A program made the translations under genes and the position numbers. This document shows, piece after piece, positions 29,437 to 38,257 of a DNA stretch of 49,591 nucleotides. Numbering within the stretch: position 1 is the first letter of the stretch; each line of letters opens with the position of its first letter. Under the pieces are notes generated by a model. That model did not search any database and had not been told where the DNA came from. It saw only the letters and a list, made by a program, of their open reading frames with translations. The stretch comes from Granulicatella balaenopterae. Lineage in GTDB: Bacteria > Bacillota > Bacilli > Lactobacillales > Aerococcaceae. The stretch lies in contig NZ_FOGF01000014.1 of assembly GCF_900111135.1 (NCBI RefSeq), positions 1-49,591 of the forward strand, in the 5' to 3' direction.

Positions 29437-30900
29437 ATGGTAGATAATACAAAAAATCGAATCATTGTGGTTGGTGCAGGGCTAACAGGAATGGTTGCTG
29501 CAAATGAATTAAAACGACAAATTGATTTAAATAATCTTCCTTATCAGGTAGTTTTATTGGAAGAAACAAATAAAATTGGGGGACATCATAAAACACTTGA
29601 AATGGATGGTCATTATTTTGATATTTGCCCCTCATTTGTTATGAGTAAGAATGAGTATTTTCATAAATTTATTGAAAATCATGGGTTAAGTACATTGGTA
29701 GAAGATATATCTGTTAAATCACCAGATTTGTACTTATATAATACATTTTATAAATTAGACTATCCGAATGTTTTTGGGATTCCATTATATGCAAAAGATA
29801 TTTTTAAATTAAAAATGTTGCGTAAGGGAGAAAAGTTTGATGCCTATTTCAAAATGATATTTGCAAATCGAAATGAAGAATTTGTTCCTTCAACATATAA
29901 AGAGTTATTATATGAAAAATTCGGTGAAGTATTAGTTGATTACATTTTAATGAGTGAGATTAGACAATGTGGTATTCATGATATTAGACGTTGTACGAGT
30001 GCGCAACTGCAAGAAGTATTAGATAATTGCGGAAAATTAAGTATCCCAATTACCAAAAAACGTAAAAAAGAGGGTATTGAAACCAATCAATATATTCGTT
30101 TTAATAAAGGTGTAGCTAGTATTGTCAATACATTATATGATCCCATTAAAGATAATGTGCGTTTTGGTCAGTCAGTTCGAAATCTATCGCCAATTGAGGA
30201 AGATGGTACCATTAGAGTAACATTACAAAATGAAGCGGTGATAGCAGCTGGTGGGGTTATTTTAGCTACATCGCCAGAAAATCACCACAAATTATTTGAG
30301 TATTCACAAGAAGGTAGTTTAATTAAGAGTGTTAATTTTGTATCGATGGGGGCTGTTATTTTTAAATTTAAAAAAGAAGATGTTCATAAGTTTCCTCATA
30401 GTTATGGTTTTGTTATTCCACAAAAGAGTGAGTATTTTATTACTCGTGTGATGGTATTAAATAGATTAGATGATGATTTAGAAGATTCAGAATATATTTA
30501 TTTAAATGTTCAATTTGGACGTCAAGGTGAAGATCGCTTTACTCAATTGAATAAAAAAGTAATGTATGAATTTATTTATACTGAAATTAAAGAAATTATG
30601 GGAATTACTGGAGAACCACTTGAAACAGAGATTAATATTTGGAAAAGTGAAATCCCTTATAATTGTGAAATATTCCATGCTAATATGATTGGTTTTGAAC
30701 AACATTTATTAGATAATATGGAAAATGTTTTGATTAAAAGTATTGCTTATTATGGCGGAGAAGTGGTTAATGATATCCAAGAAGGTGAACGTTTAGCTAA
30801 GAAAATGTTATATAACTTAAAACAACGTGATGGCCTGATTACTGGTTCGGAAGATTTAGATTTTCCACCATATGGATATATTTGTCGCCATATGGATTAA
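29437..30900 (+). CDS. FAD-dependent oxidoreductase, CgoX/HemY-like
   Basis: The 487-residue flavoprotein has an N-terminal Rossmann motif VVGAGLTGMVAANEL (residues 11-25), the LLEETNKIGGHHKT FAD-ribose segment, a middle substrate domain, and a C-terminal FAD-contact region. The layout and several blocks (NNLPYQVVLLEE; MGITGEPLETEINIW, like the MxINGEPE...W stretch of Bacillus HemY) relate it to coproporphyrinogen/protoporphyrinogen oxidases. It is divergent, and no other haem genes are near, so its substrate is uncertain. lplA follows 95 nt downstream. GAAGGAGGATG marks the start. Confidence 0.78.
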   Translation: MVDNTKNRIIVVGAGLTGMVAANELKRQIDLNNLPYQVVLLEETNKIGGHHKTLEMDGHYFDICPSFVMSKNEYFHKFIENHGLSTLVEDISVKSPDLYLYNTFYKLDYPNVFGIPLYAKDIFKLKMLRKGEKFDAYFKMIFANRNEEFVPSTYKELLYEKFGEVLVDYILMSEIRQCGIHDIRRCTSAQLQEVLDNCGKLSIPITKKRKKEGIETNQYIRFNKGVASIVNTLYDPIKDNVRFGQSVRNLSPIEEDGTIRVTLQNEAVIAAGGVILATSPENHHKLFEYSQEGSLIKSVNFVSMGAVIFKFKKEDVHKFPHSYGFVIPQKSEYFITRVMVLNRLDDDLEDSEYIYLNVQFGRQGEDRFTQLNKKVMYEFIYTEIKEIMGITGEPLETEINIWKSEIPYNCEIFHANMIGFEQHLLDNMENVLIKSIAYYGGEVVNDIQEGERLAKKMLYNLKQRDGLITGSEDLDFPPYGYICRHMD

Positions 30901-30952
30901 TCTGCTAAAAAGGGGGTGTTGCTTACAGTAAAGCTAGTAAAACGTAGGAACT

Positions 30953-30985
30953 GTCAATAATAGTAGGTGTCGATAATAAAGGTAG
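30953..30985 (+). repeat. Short imperfect tandem repeat before lplA
   Basis: Two adjacent near-copies, GTCAATAATAGTAGGT and GTCGATAATAAAGGTAGG, lie just ahead of the lplA ribosome-binding site; the second copy supplies part of it. Function unknown. Confidence 0.4.
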
Positions 30986-30995
30986 GGGGATAAAT

Positions 30996-32018
30996 ATGTA
31001 TTATGTAAAAAATCAACGCAATGGACAAGAGATATATGATGCAACTGTCAACTTAGCAATTGAGTATTATTTATTAAGTGAGAAAAAATTGGATGAACCA
31101 ATTCTTTTATTTTATATTAATAAAAATGCGATTATTATTGGTAAAAACCAAAACACTTATGAAGAAATTAATCAAGATGCTGTCGATAAATTGGGAGTAC
31201 AGGTTGTTAGACGTTTTTCAGGTGGGGGAGCAGTATACCAAGATATGGGGAATATTTGTTTTTGCTTCTTAACAGAAGATGATGGCAATAGTTTCCGTGA
31301 TTTTGGGAAGTTTACTCAGCCGGTTATTGAAGCTCTTCATCAAATGGGGGCAACTGGTGCAGAATTAAAAGGCCGTAATGATTTATTAATTGAGGGTAAA
31401 AAGTTTTCTGGTAATGCTATGTATGCGAATATGGGACGTATGACAGCTCATGGTACATTAATGCTAGATTTAAATGTGGATGTATTGCCACAATTATTGC
31501 GTCCTAAAGAAGAAAAAATCGCTTCTAAAGGTATTAAATCAGTTCGTTCACGCGTAACCAATATCAAACCATATTTAGCACCAGAATATCAACATATTGA
31601 TATTTTATCATTTAGAGAAGCTCTTCTTAAAAAGATTTATCAAGTAGATTCAGTTGAAGAAGTAAAAGAATATGTGTTAACAGAAGAAGATTGGGAGAAA
31701 ATTGAATTATTACGTCAACAATATTTCAATAATCCAGACTGGAACTATGGTAAAAATCCTAAATTCCAATTAAAACAATCAAAACGTACAGCAGTCGGCC
31801 AAGTAGAATTTAGTTTAAATATTGAAGATAATCATATTAAAGATATTAAAATTACTGGAGACTTTTTTGGTTTAGGTGAGATTAGCGACGTTGAAGAAGC
31901 TTTAAGAGGAGTAGCGTTCGAAAGAAGTGCAGTTACTAACGTTTTTGAAGAAATTAATCTTAAAAAATATTTCGGTAATATTGAAGCTAAGGAATTAGCG
32001 GATTTATTATTTAATTAA
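30996..32018 (+). CDS. lplA: Lipoate-protein ligase A
   Basis: LplA activates lipoate with ATP and attaches it to E2 or GcvH proteins. The 340-residue protein has the large catalytic domain with RRFSGGGAVYQD (lipoate loop; most ligases have His where this has Gln), the AMP-binding KFSGNAMY lysine motif, and a C-terminal accessory domain from about 250 on. GGTAGGGGG lies before ATG 30996. It may share a transcript with the flavoprotein upstream, since no terminator is seen between them. Its acceptor proteins are not encoded here. Confidence 0.92.
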   Translation: MYYVKNQRNGQEIYDATVNLAIEYYLLSEKKLDEPILLFYINKNAIIIGKNQNTYEEINQDAVDKLGVQVVRRFSGGGAVYQDMGNICFCFLTEDDGNSFRDFGKFTQPVIEALHQMGATGAELKGRNDLLIEGKKFSGNAMYANMGRMTAHGTLMLDLNVDVLPQLLRPKEEKIASKGIKSVRSRVTNIKPYLAPEYQHIDILSFREALLKKIYQVDSVEEVKEYVLTEEDWEKIELLRQQYFNNPDWNYGKNPKFQLKQSKRTAVGQVEFSLNIEDNHIKDIKITGDFFGLGEISDVEEALRGVAFERSAVTNVFEEINLKKYFGNIEAKELADLLFN

Positions 32019-32031
32019 AAATATAATATAT

Positions 32032-32052
32032 TTTTTACGTATATTATGATGA
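32032..32052 (+). promoter_or_regulatory. Putative competence-sigma (CIN-like) box before comEA
   Basis: TTTTTACGTA, two free bases, TTAT, one free base, ATGA. The same arrangement occurs before radC (44862-44882) with 18 of 21 positions identical. TACGTATA (32036-32043) differs by one base from the streptococcal ComX box TACGAATA and sits about 45 nt before the comEA start, the expected distance. A plain TATAAT also occurs at 32022-32027. Confidence 0.5.
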
Positions 32053-32070
32053 GAACAATTATCATAATAT
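32041..32070 (+). repeat. Inverted repeat before comEA
   Basis: A perfect 10-bp dyad, ATATTATGAT/ATCATAATAT, with a 10-nt spacer ends just before the comEA ribosome-binding site AAGGACGTGA. It overlaps the CIN-like box and could be an operator or a 5' mRNA hairpin. Confidence 0.5.
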
Positions 32071-32085
32071 AAGGACGTGAAAAAG

Positions 32086-32727
32086 ATGACAACAAATAAT
32101 TTTGTGCAATATGTAAAAGAGAAAGTGCAAGAGCATCCGGTCGTTTATGGTGCTTTTGCGCTTTTTTTTCTAGTCTTAGTAATTGGGGGGACATGGAAAC
32201 TAATAAGTAAGCCAACTCCACAAGCAAATTTTATGGAAATAGAAGAATTTAATCCTTCTGAAGAAAGGAGTAGTAGTGAAGCATCATTTATTTATGTGGA
32301 TATTAAGGGGGAAGTACAGTATCCAGGCGTATATCAAGTGGATGTTGATTGCCGTTTATTGGATTTAATTGATAAGGCGGGTGGCTTTACAAATAAGGCA
32401 AATGATCAACAGGTAAATTTGGCACAGAAACTAACCGATCAAGCGATGATTGTGATTCCTTCAATAGAACAAGTAACAGATAATAGTAGTATGGCGGTAG
32501 AAGAAGTGATGATCAAAACACCGGATAGCCAAAGCGGGAAGATTAATATTAATACAGCTGGAATAGAAGAATTAACAACCTTATCAGGGATAGGCGAAAA
32601 GAAAGCACAACAGATTATTGATTATCGTGAAGAAAATGGTTCCTTTAAAGCAGTGGATGATTTGGTCAATGTTTCAGGTATTGGCCAAAAGACTGTTGAG
32701 AAGTTGAAGGCGGAGGTATGTATCTAA
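32086..32727 (+). CDS. comEA: Competence protein ComEA (DNA receptor)
   Basis: ComEA is the membrane-anchored double-strand DNA receptor for transformation. The 213-residue protein has one N-terminal membrane helix (about residues 20-38), a SLBB beta-grasp domain (FIYVDIKGEVQYPGVYQV onward, about 65-125), an acidic linker, and the DNA-binding helix-hairpin-helix domain ININTAGIEELTTLSGIG to the C-terminus. A GTG at 32077 overlaps the ribosome-binding site, so ATG 32086 is chosen. Its stop overlaps the comEC start (TAATG), implying coupling. Confidence 0.94.
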   Translation: MTTNNFVQYVKEKVQEHPVVYGAFALFFLVLVIGGTWKLISKPTPQANFMEIEEFNPSEERSSSEASFIYVDIKGEVQYPGVYQVDVDCRLLDLIDKAGGFTNKANDQQVNLAQKLTDQAMIVIPSIEQVTDNSSMAVEEVMIKTPDSQSGKININTAGIEELTTLSGIGEKKAQQIIDYREENGSFKAVDDLVNVSGIGQKTVEKLKAEVCI

Positions 32728-35088
32728 TGAAGGAAAAATGGCCGTATATAGCATTAGTACTAATTTTTTTTGCTAGTTTTTATCAAGAAATGAAGATTAT
32801 AAAAGGGCTGATAATAGCGGTTATTATTATTAGGATATTTTGGGAACACAATCGATTATTATGGGTATTAACACTTGGGTTTGGGATTAGCTTAGTCCTT
32901 CATTTGATGTACTTAGACTCGTATCGTCAACAACTATTACCATTAGCAGGACAAGAACAACCAGCCATGATACAAATGGATGTGAATGATTTGATGATAA
33001 ATGGCGACTTATTAACAGGTTATGCCACTGTGGAAACAAAAGAGCAACGATTTAAGACAAAAATATATTATAAAATACCATCAAAAAAAGAAAAAGAGTG
33101 GATAAGTCAGTTTCAACAAGATATGAAGATGGTAGCCACAGTATCATTTGAAGAGGTAGAAGGCTGTCGTAATCTAAAAACTTTCGATTATGCAAAGTAC
33201 TTAAAGAGTCGTAAGATATTTTTATCCACAAAAATAAATCAGATAAAAGAAATTGAGCCTATAAAAGGGATGAAGAGTCGCCTTCATTATTGGAGATATC
33301 AACTTGTGGATAAAGTTAGAAAGAATCATAATGGAGCGATAACAGAATATGCTTTGGCCTTAATTTTTGGTGAAAAACAAGAATTATCACTAGATGATTT
33401 GGCGATGTTTAAGGAATTAGGGATTATGCATTTATTGGCTATTTCTGGTTTGCATATTATGATTCTAGTGAGTTTATTAGAAGGAGTTATGTGGCGAAGT
33501 GGCCTAACAAGGGAAGCTAGTCAGTGGGGATTATTCGTATTGTTAGTGGGATATGGTTGTTTGATTCGTTGGAATATTAGTGGGACTCGAGCGATAGGGA
33601 TAGTCTTATTACAAATACTTTGTTTAAAACTATGGCAAAAGGACTTATCCACAATGGATGCACTATCAGTAATGGCAATTGTGAATTGCATTGTGAATCC
33701 ATATATTATTAATAGTAGCGCCTTTCAATTAAGTTATGGTATGTGCTTTTTTGTGATATTGGTTGGAAGACTAGAGGTAAGATTTATAAATGATAAAGAA
33801 GCAAGCGGTGGGTATGATGATAGTTTAGTAACAAGATTGGTTCATATGGGAATTTTATGCTTGTTAGCGATTCCTTTGATTGCTCGATATTTTTATAGTT
33901 ATCATTTATTATCGGCACTTATTGGCGCAATTGTTACGTTTATTTTAGCGAAATGGTTGGTTCCTTGTTTAGTGGGATATATTTTTTTGGTAGTTGTAGA
34001 TAGTCAGATGGTTCTAGCAGTTTTAGTTGGATTATTTAATGGGAGTATTAGTTTATTATTGGCTTTTTTTAGAAGTTATTAGTCAGTGGAAGATTTTTAA
34101 AGTGACTTTAGGTGCGGGGAATGAAGTAGTGTGGGTGTGTTATTATTGTGTGGTGATCGTATTATGTTTATTAGTAGAGAGACCAATTAATCGTAAACAA
34201 ATGATGATGATGGCTATAACGAGTATGAGTATTATCATGATGTTAGCATTAGTTCCTTATCAATTTGAGCGTAAAGTCATTTATTTGGATATTGGTCAAG
34301 GAGATAGTAGTTTAATTGTTGATCGAGGGTATAATAATGTAGTATTGATTGATACGGGCGGGCAATTAATGCTTTCTAAAGAACCTTGGCAAATACGAAA
34401 AGGAGCTAGTCATGCCGAAAAAACAGTTATCCCAGCCTTACAAGCGCTGGGGATTTCACGAATTAAGACGCTAATTATTACACATGCGGATACCGACCAT
34501 ATGGGGAATCTAAAGGAATTAAGCCAAGTGTTTCCAATTGATCGTGTTGTGATGTCGCAAGGAATGGAAAAGAATCCTAAAATGAAGCAAATGATGGAAA
34601 AGTGTCCCCAATTAACATGGCAATTAACAAAAGCTCCTACGACATATCAACAAGGTGGCATTATGATGCATATTCTTTCGCCTACCAATGAATCAACAGG
34701 TGATAATCATGATTCTTTAGTAGCAGATGTGCAGTTTTGTGAGGTAGATTGGCTATTTTTAGGAGATATTGACCAAGAAAAAGAATTAGAATTACTAAAT
34801 GTGTATCCGCAAATGCATACAACTATTTTAAAATTAGCCCACCATGGTAGTAATACTTCCTCGCATCTTCAATTTTTAAAAAAGGTTCATAGTAGATATG
34901 CGATTATTTCTTGTGGAAAACATAATCATTATCATCATCCTTCAAAAGAAGTTTTAAAACGACTAGAAGAAGTACATTTGCCGTATGCGAGAACTGATAA
35001 TGAAGGCGCAATAGAAATAATTCCTAAAAAGAAAGGGATTATAGTGAAAAAAGTTTTAACTAATGAGCAATTTATTATTGTTCCTTAA
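32727..35088 (+). pseudogene. comEC: comEC, interrupted by a homopolymer frameshift
   Basis: ComEC is the membrane channel that takes single-stranded DNA into the cell. The first reading frame (32727-34082) gives the N-terminal DUF4131-like part and the polytopic competence domain (ALIFGEKQEL, LLAISGLHIMIL). The second (in frame from about 34063 to 35088) gives the last membrane segments and the metallo-beta-lactamase-like domain (LDIGQGDSSLI, THADTDHMGN, LAHHGSNTSSH). Both fuse into one normal-length ComEC of about 785 residues if the T7 run at 34064-34070 had six T's. No independent start is convincing for the second part. ATG 32727 fits GGAGG at 32712-32716. Confidence 0.9.
33097..33653. 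promoter_or_regulatory. DnaA-box cluster inside comEC
   Basis: Three perfect DnaA boxes lie in 430 nt: TTATCCACA at 33222-33230 and 33645-33653, and TGTGGATAA at 33305-33313. A one-mismatch AGTGGATAA lies at 33097-33105. About 0.6 perfect boxes would be expected in the whole window from base composition. Only one other perfect box (41483-41491, in valS) lies outside the two clusters. Confidence 0.4.
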
Positions 35089-35099
35089 TGAGTTAGATA

Positions 35100-35108
35100 T
35101 GCTATACT
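35100..35108 (+). promoter_or_regulatory. Extended -10 promoter before the aldolase gene
   Basis: TG-C-TATACT (35100-35108) lies 37 nt before the start; TTGTTC at 35078-35083 is a poor, widely spaced -35. Confidence 0.55.
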
Positions 35109-35144
35109 AAGTTATATAATAAGTGGCTAGGGGCGTGAATCAGT

Positions 35145-36173
35145 ATGTTTAGTAATGATTACTTATCGGGATGTCATCCAATTGTTTTAGATGCGATTGT
35201 TCAGTCGAATATGGAACAAACAGCAGGATATGGAAAAGATGACTATTGTGAACGAGCACGATTGAAAATCAAAGAAAAATTACAAAAAAAAGATGCCGAT
35301 ATACATTTTTTAGTAGGAGGCACTCAAACTAATAAAATAGTGATTGAAACATTTTTGCGACCATATCAAGGTGTGATTGCAGTGGAGACAGGACATATTG
35401 CTACTCATGAAACAGGAGCAATTGAAGCAACCGGACATAAAGTGTTAACAATTCCAGAAATAAACGGTAAATTAACTGCTAAGCAATTAGAAGCGTATTA
35501 TGAAGCAGAATGTCATAATCATATGCATGAACATATGGTATCACCGGGAATGGTTTATATATCACATCCAACAGAATTAGGAACCGTCTATACTAGAGAG
35601 GAATTAAAAGCTATTTATGAAGTATGTCAAAAAGCAGGATGGCCATTATTTGTAGATGGAGCTCGATTGGGTTATGTCTTAAATGAACGAATTAGTGATA
35701 TTACTTTAGCAGATTTGGCTAAGTATACTGATGCTTTTTATATTGGTGGAACGAAATGTGGTGCTATGATGGGAGAAGCAGCAGTCATTATGAATCCTCA
35801 TTATCAAAAAGATTTCCGTTCGATGATTAAGCGTGGTGGTGGCTTATTAGCTAAAGGAAGATTATTAGGGATTCAATTCGATTGCCTTTTTTCAGATCAT
35901 TTGTATGAAGATATTTGTTATGAAGCAGTGAGGTATGCTTTACAGATTAAAAAAGCTTTTGAAGAAAAAGGAATTCAATTTTTGGTGGACTCTACAACCA
36001 ATCAACAGTTCCCGATTGTTCCAGATGAATTAGCTAAAGAATTACAGTTAGCATTTGGATTTTCATTATGGGAAAAAGTAGATGAAAAAAATACCGCCCT
36101 AAGATATTGTACAAGTTGGGCAACAACACCAAATGAAGTTCTAGAATTAATTGGTTTTATCCACTCATTATAG
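35145..36173 (+). CDS. Threonine aldolase family PLP enzyme
   Basis: This fold-type I PLP enzyme cleaves L-threonine or allo-threonine to glycine and acetaldehyde. The 342-residue protein starts FSNDYLSGCHPIVLDA, with GGTQTNKIV (cofactor loop), HIATHETGA, the Asp/Arg motif FVDGARLGYVL, and the PLP lysine in YIGGTKCGAMMGEA. These are hallmarks of the threonine aldolase/beta-eliminating lyase family. Stereospecificity (L or allo) cannot be read. AGGGGCGTGA is the ribosome-binding site. It is monocistronic. Confidence 0.88.
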   Translation: MFSNDYLSGCHPIVLDAIVQSNMEQTAGYGKDDYCERARLKIKEKLQKKDADIHFLVGGTQTNKIVIETFLRPYQGVIAVETGHIATHETGAIEATGHKVLTIPEINGKLTAKQLEAYYEAECHNHMHEHMVSPGMVYISHPTELGTVYTREELKAIYEVCQKAGWPLFVDGARLGYVLNERISDITLADLAKYTDAFYIGGTKCGAMMGEAAVIMNPHYQKDFRSMIKRGGGLLAKGRLLGIQFDCLFSDHLYEDICYEAVRYALQIKKAFEEKGIQFLVDSTTNQQFPIVPDELAKELQLAFGFSLWEKVDEKNTALRYCTSWATTPNEVLELIGFIHSL

Positions 36174-36203
36174 AAAATAATTTAAAAAATAAAGAAATAA
36201 TAT

Positions 36204-36234
36204 AAAGGAAGCGGAAATTTCCGCTCCTTTTTTT
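36204..36234 (+). terminator. Terminator after the aldolase gene
   Basis: The inner stem GCGGAAA/TTTCCGC is extended by AAAGGA/TCCTTT with one bulged A and followed by T7. Confidence 0.88.
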
Positions 36235-36287
36235 GTACTCCATTTGTTGTAGGTTTGTAATATTTGATAACAATAAAAAAGGTAATA

Positions 36288-36296
36288 TGCTATAAT
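36288..36296 (+). promoter_or_regulatory. Extended -10 promoter of the MacAB-type operon
   Basis: TG-C-TATAAT (36288-36296) lies 38 nt before the adaptor start. TTGATA at 36264-36269 is too far for a normal -35, so the extended -10 probably carries the promoter. Confidence 0.6.
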
Positions 36297-36333
36297 CAAG
36301 ATATTCAAATAAATAAAAAAGAGGTGGATATCA

Positions 36334-37563
36334 GTGAGTAAAAAAGCAAAAGTGAGTATTTTTTCATTATGTGGATTAGGACTAATAGCGATTATTTTTG
36401 CTGTATTTAGTTTGAAGAAACAATTAAGTAATACAGAGGAATTAGCAACTAGTTTTCCGGCATATTTAGTAAAAGAACAAGAGCCCTTAGTCTTAGATGG
36501 GGTAGTAATTACTAAAGATGAAGAAAGTTATTATGTTGATCCAACTAAAGGTGAAGTCGAAGAAGTCTATGTTAAAGATGGCCAAACAGTGGCAGCAGGA
36601 GATAAATTATTTTCATATCATAATGATCAAGCAACACAAGAAATCAGTGATTTAAATCGTCAAAAGAATCGTTTATATGGTCAGATGGATGATTTAAAGC
36701 AACAATTAAATAAACAAGAAACTGCTAAACAAACAGCAAAGGCTGAAGCAGAAAAAGCAAAACAGCAAGCCCAAGCAGTAAAAACAACAGAAGACTCTTC
36801 TGAACCTATGCAAGATACAAAGCAACCATCGACCGATACAAATGTAGAACTACCAGCATTTGATCCAAGTGTCTTTGATGAGCAAATAGATGCCACTAAA
36901 AAAGCCATTAAAGAACTAAATCAATCAATTGAAGATATGGATATTAATATTAACCGTACGTCTGAAAAAACTTCAGCAATGGTTACAGCAATGATAGACG
37001 GTGTGATTAGTATTAATCAAAAAGGTAAAACTAATCCCACTGAAGTTTTTATGAAATTATTAGGATCAAGCAATCTTATTCAAACAGCCGTAACGGAATA
37101 TGATTACTATGCAGTAACAGAAGGTTTAGAAACTGATATTTATGTAAATGCCGAAGATCGTGATGTAAAAGGAACCATTACTTCAGTAGCCAAAGAGCCA
37201 TTACAAGGAGCCGGTATGGCAGGTGGTACGATGGGGCAAGCTAGTTCTGATTTATCAAAATATCAAGTATTAGTCAAACCAGAAACTAGTTTGCCATTAG
37301 GCTTTAATGTACAAGTAAAAGTGCCACTAAAAGGCCTAGTTATTCCAGAAACAGCAATTATTACTGAAGAAGATGGCGAATATGTTTATAAAGTAGAACA
37401 AGACACTGCCATTAAAACAAAAATTACTCGTCAAAAAGAAGGTTTACAATTAATTGTGACAGAAGGTGTAGCATTAGGCGATATTATTCTTTCGCAACCA
37501 GATGACACCGTAACTGACGGACAATCAGTCGTAACTGAAATCATCAATGAGGACGTTGAGTAA
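36334..37563 (+). CDS. MacA/YknX-type membrane fusion (adaptor) protein
   Basis: This 409-residue protein has one N-terminal membrane anchor (residues 8-27), a lipoyl-like half (EVEEVYVKDGQTVAAGDKLF), and a coiled-coil hairpin (about 105-220) split by a low-complexity Lys/Gln/Thr/Ser linker. The second lipoyl half and beta-barrel follow (VIPETAIITEEDGEYVYKV). It pairs with the ATPase and FtsX-type permease encoded downstream, as in MacAB and Bacillus YknXYZ exporters. GTG 36334 follows GAGGTGGAT. The exported compound (peptide, lipid or antibiotic) is unknown. Confidence 0.88.
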   Translation: MSKKAKVSIFSLCGLGLIAIIFAVFSLKKQLSNTEELATSFPAYLVKEQEPLVLDGVVITKDEESYYVDPTKGEVEEVYVKDGQTVAAGDKLFSYHNDQATQEISDLNRQKNRLYGQMDDLKQQLNKQETAKQTAKAEAEKAKQQAQAVKTTEDSSEPMQDTKQPSTDTNVELPAFDPSVFDEQIDATKKAIKELNQSIEDMDININRTSEKTSAMVTAMIDGVISINQKGKTNPTEVFMKLLGSSNLIQTAVTEYDYYAVTEGLETDIYVNAEDRDVKGTITSVAKEPLQGAGMAGGTMGQASSDLSKYQVLVKPETSLPLGFNVQVKVPLKGLVIPETAIITEEDGEYVYKVEQDTAIKTKITRQKEGLQLIVTEGVALGDIILSQPDDTVTDGQSVVTEIINEDVE

Positions 37564-37564
37564 T

Positions 37565-38257
37565 ATGATTGAATTAAAAAATATTAATAAATACTATAAA
37601 ATGGGACAAGAAGACCTTCATGTATTGAATAATATTAATTTATCGATTGATGAAGGTGAATGTGTAGCAATTATGGGGGCATCAGGCTCTGGTAAGTCGA
37701 CTTTAATTAATGTGATGGGCTTTTTGGACTCGAAGTATCAAGGTGATTATTTATTTAATCAGAAACCAATCACTCATTTAACGGATAATGAAATTTCAAA
37801 AGTTCGCAATCAAACAGTTGGCTTTATTTTTCAAGATTTTAACTTAATTGAACATGCAACAGTATTAGAAAACATTCAATTACCTTTATTGTATAATGGG
37901 TTCACACCAAAACGTGCCCTACCGCATGTGAAAAATGCTTTGGAAAAAGTTGGTCTAGCAGATAAAATTTACCAATATCCTAGCCAATTATCAGGTGGAC
38001 AAAAACAACGAATTGCGATTGCTCGTGCATTAGTTAATAAGCCAAAATTTATTATTGCGGATGAACCAACCGGAGCTTTGGATACTAAAAATTCGCGTAG
38101 TATTATGGAAATTATCGAAAAATTAAATCGGGAAGATGGCGTAACAATTGTGATGGTTACCCACGATCCAAGTTTAGTAAAATACTGTACGAGGGTTGTG
38201 CGCTTAATGGATGGAACGATTATTGAAGATCGTGAGGTGACATCTGATGAAGTTTAG
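37565..38257 (+). CDS. MacB-type ABC transporter ATP-binding protein
   Basis: This 230-residue ATPase is of the LolD/MacB/FtsE class. Walker A is GASGSGKST, Q-loop GFIFQDFNL, signature LSGGQKQRIAIARAL, Walker B FIIADEPTGALD and H-loop VTHD. An upstream ATG (37547) would overlap the adaptor gene; MIELKNINKYYKMG from ATG 37565 fits the family. It overlaps the permease gene by 11 nt. It energises the adaptor-permease complex. Confidence 0.93.
   Translation: MIELKNINKYYKMGQEDLHVLNNINLSIDEGECVAIMGASGSGKSTLINVMGFLDSKYQGDYLFNQKPITHLTDNEISKVRNQTVGFIFQDFNLIEHATVLENIQLPLLYNGFTPKRALPHVKNALEKVGLADKIYQYPSQLSGGQKQRIAIARALVNKPKFIIADEPTGALDTKNSRSIMEIIEKLNREDGVTIVMVTHDPSLVKYCTRVVRLMDGTIIEDREVTSDEV

Noticed and set aside
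32015-32227. Minus-strand frame over the comEA start
   Set aside because: It overlaps comEA antisense and covers its promoter; no family features.
34027-34082. Independent start for the ComEC metallo-beta-lactamase part
   Set aside because: The TTG at 34027 has no ribosome-binding site and lies inside the channel domain; a frameshifted single gene explains the two frames better.
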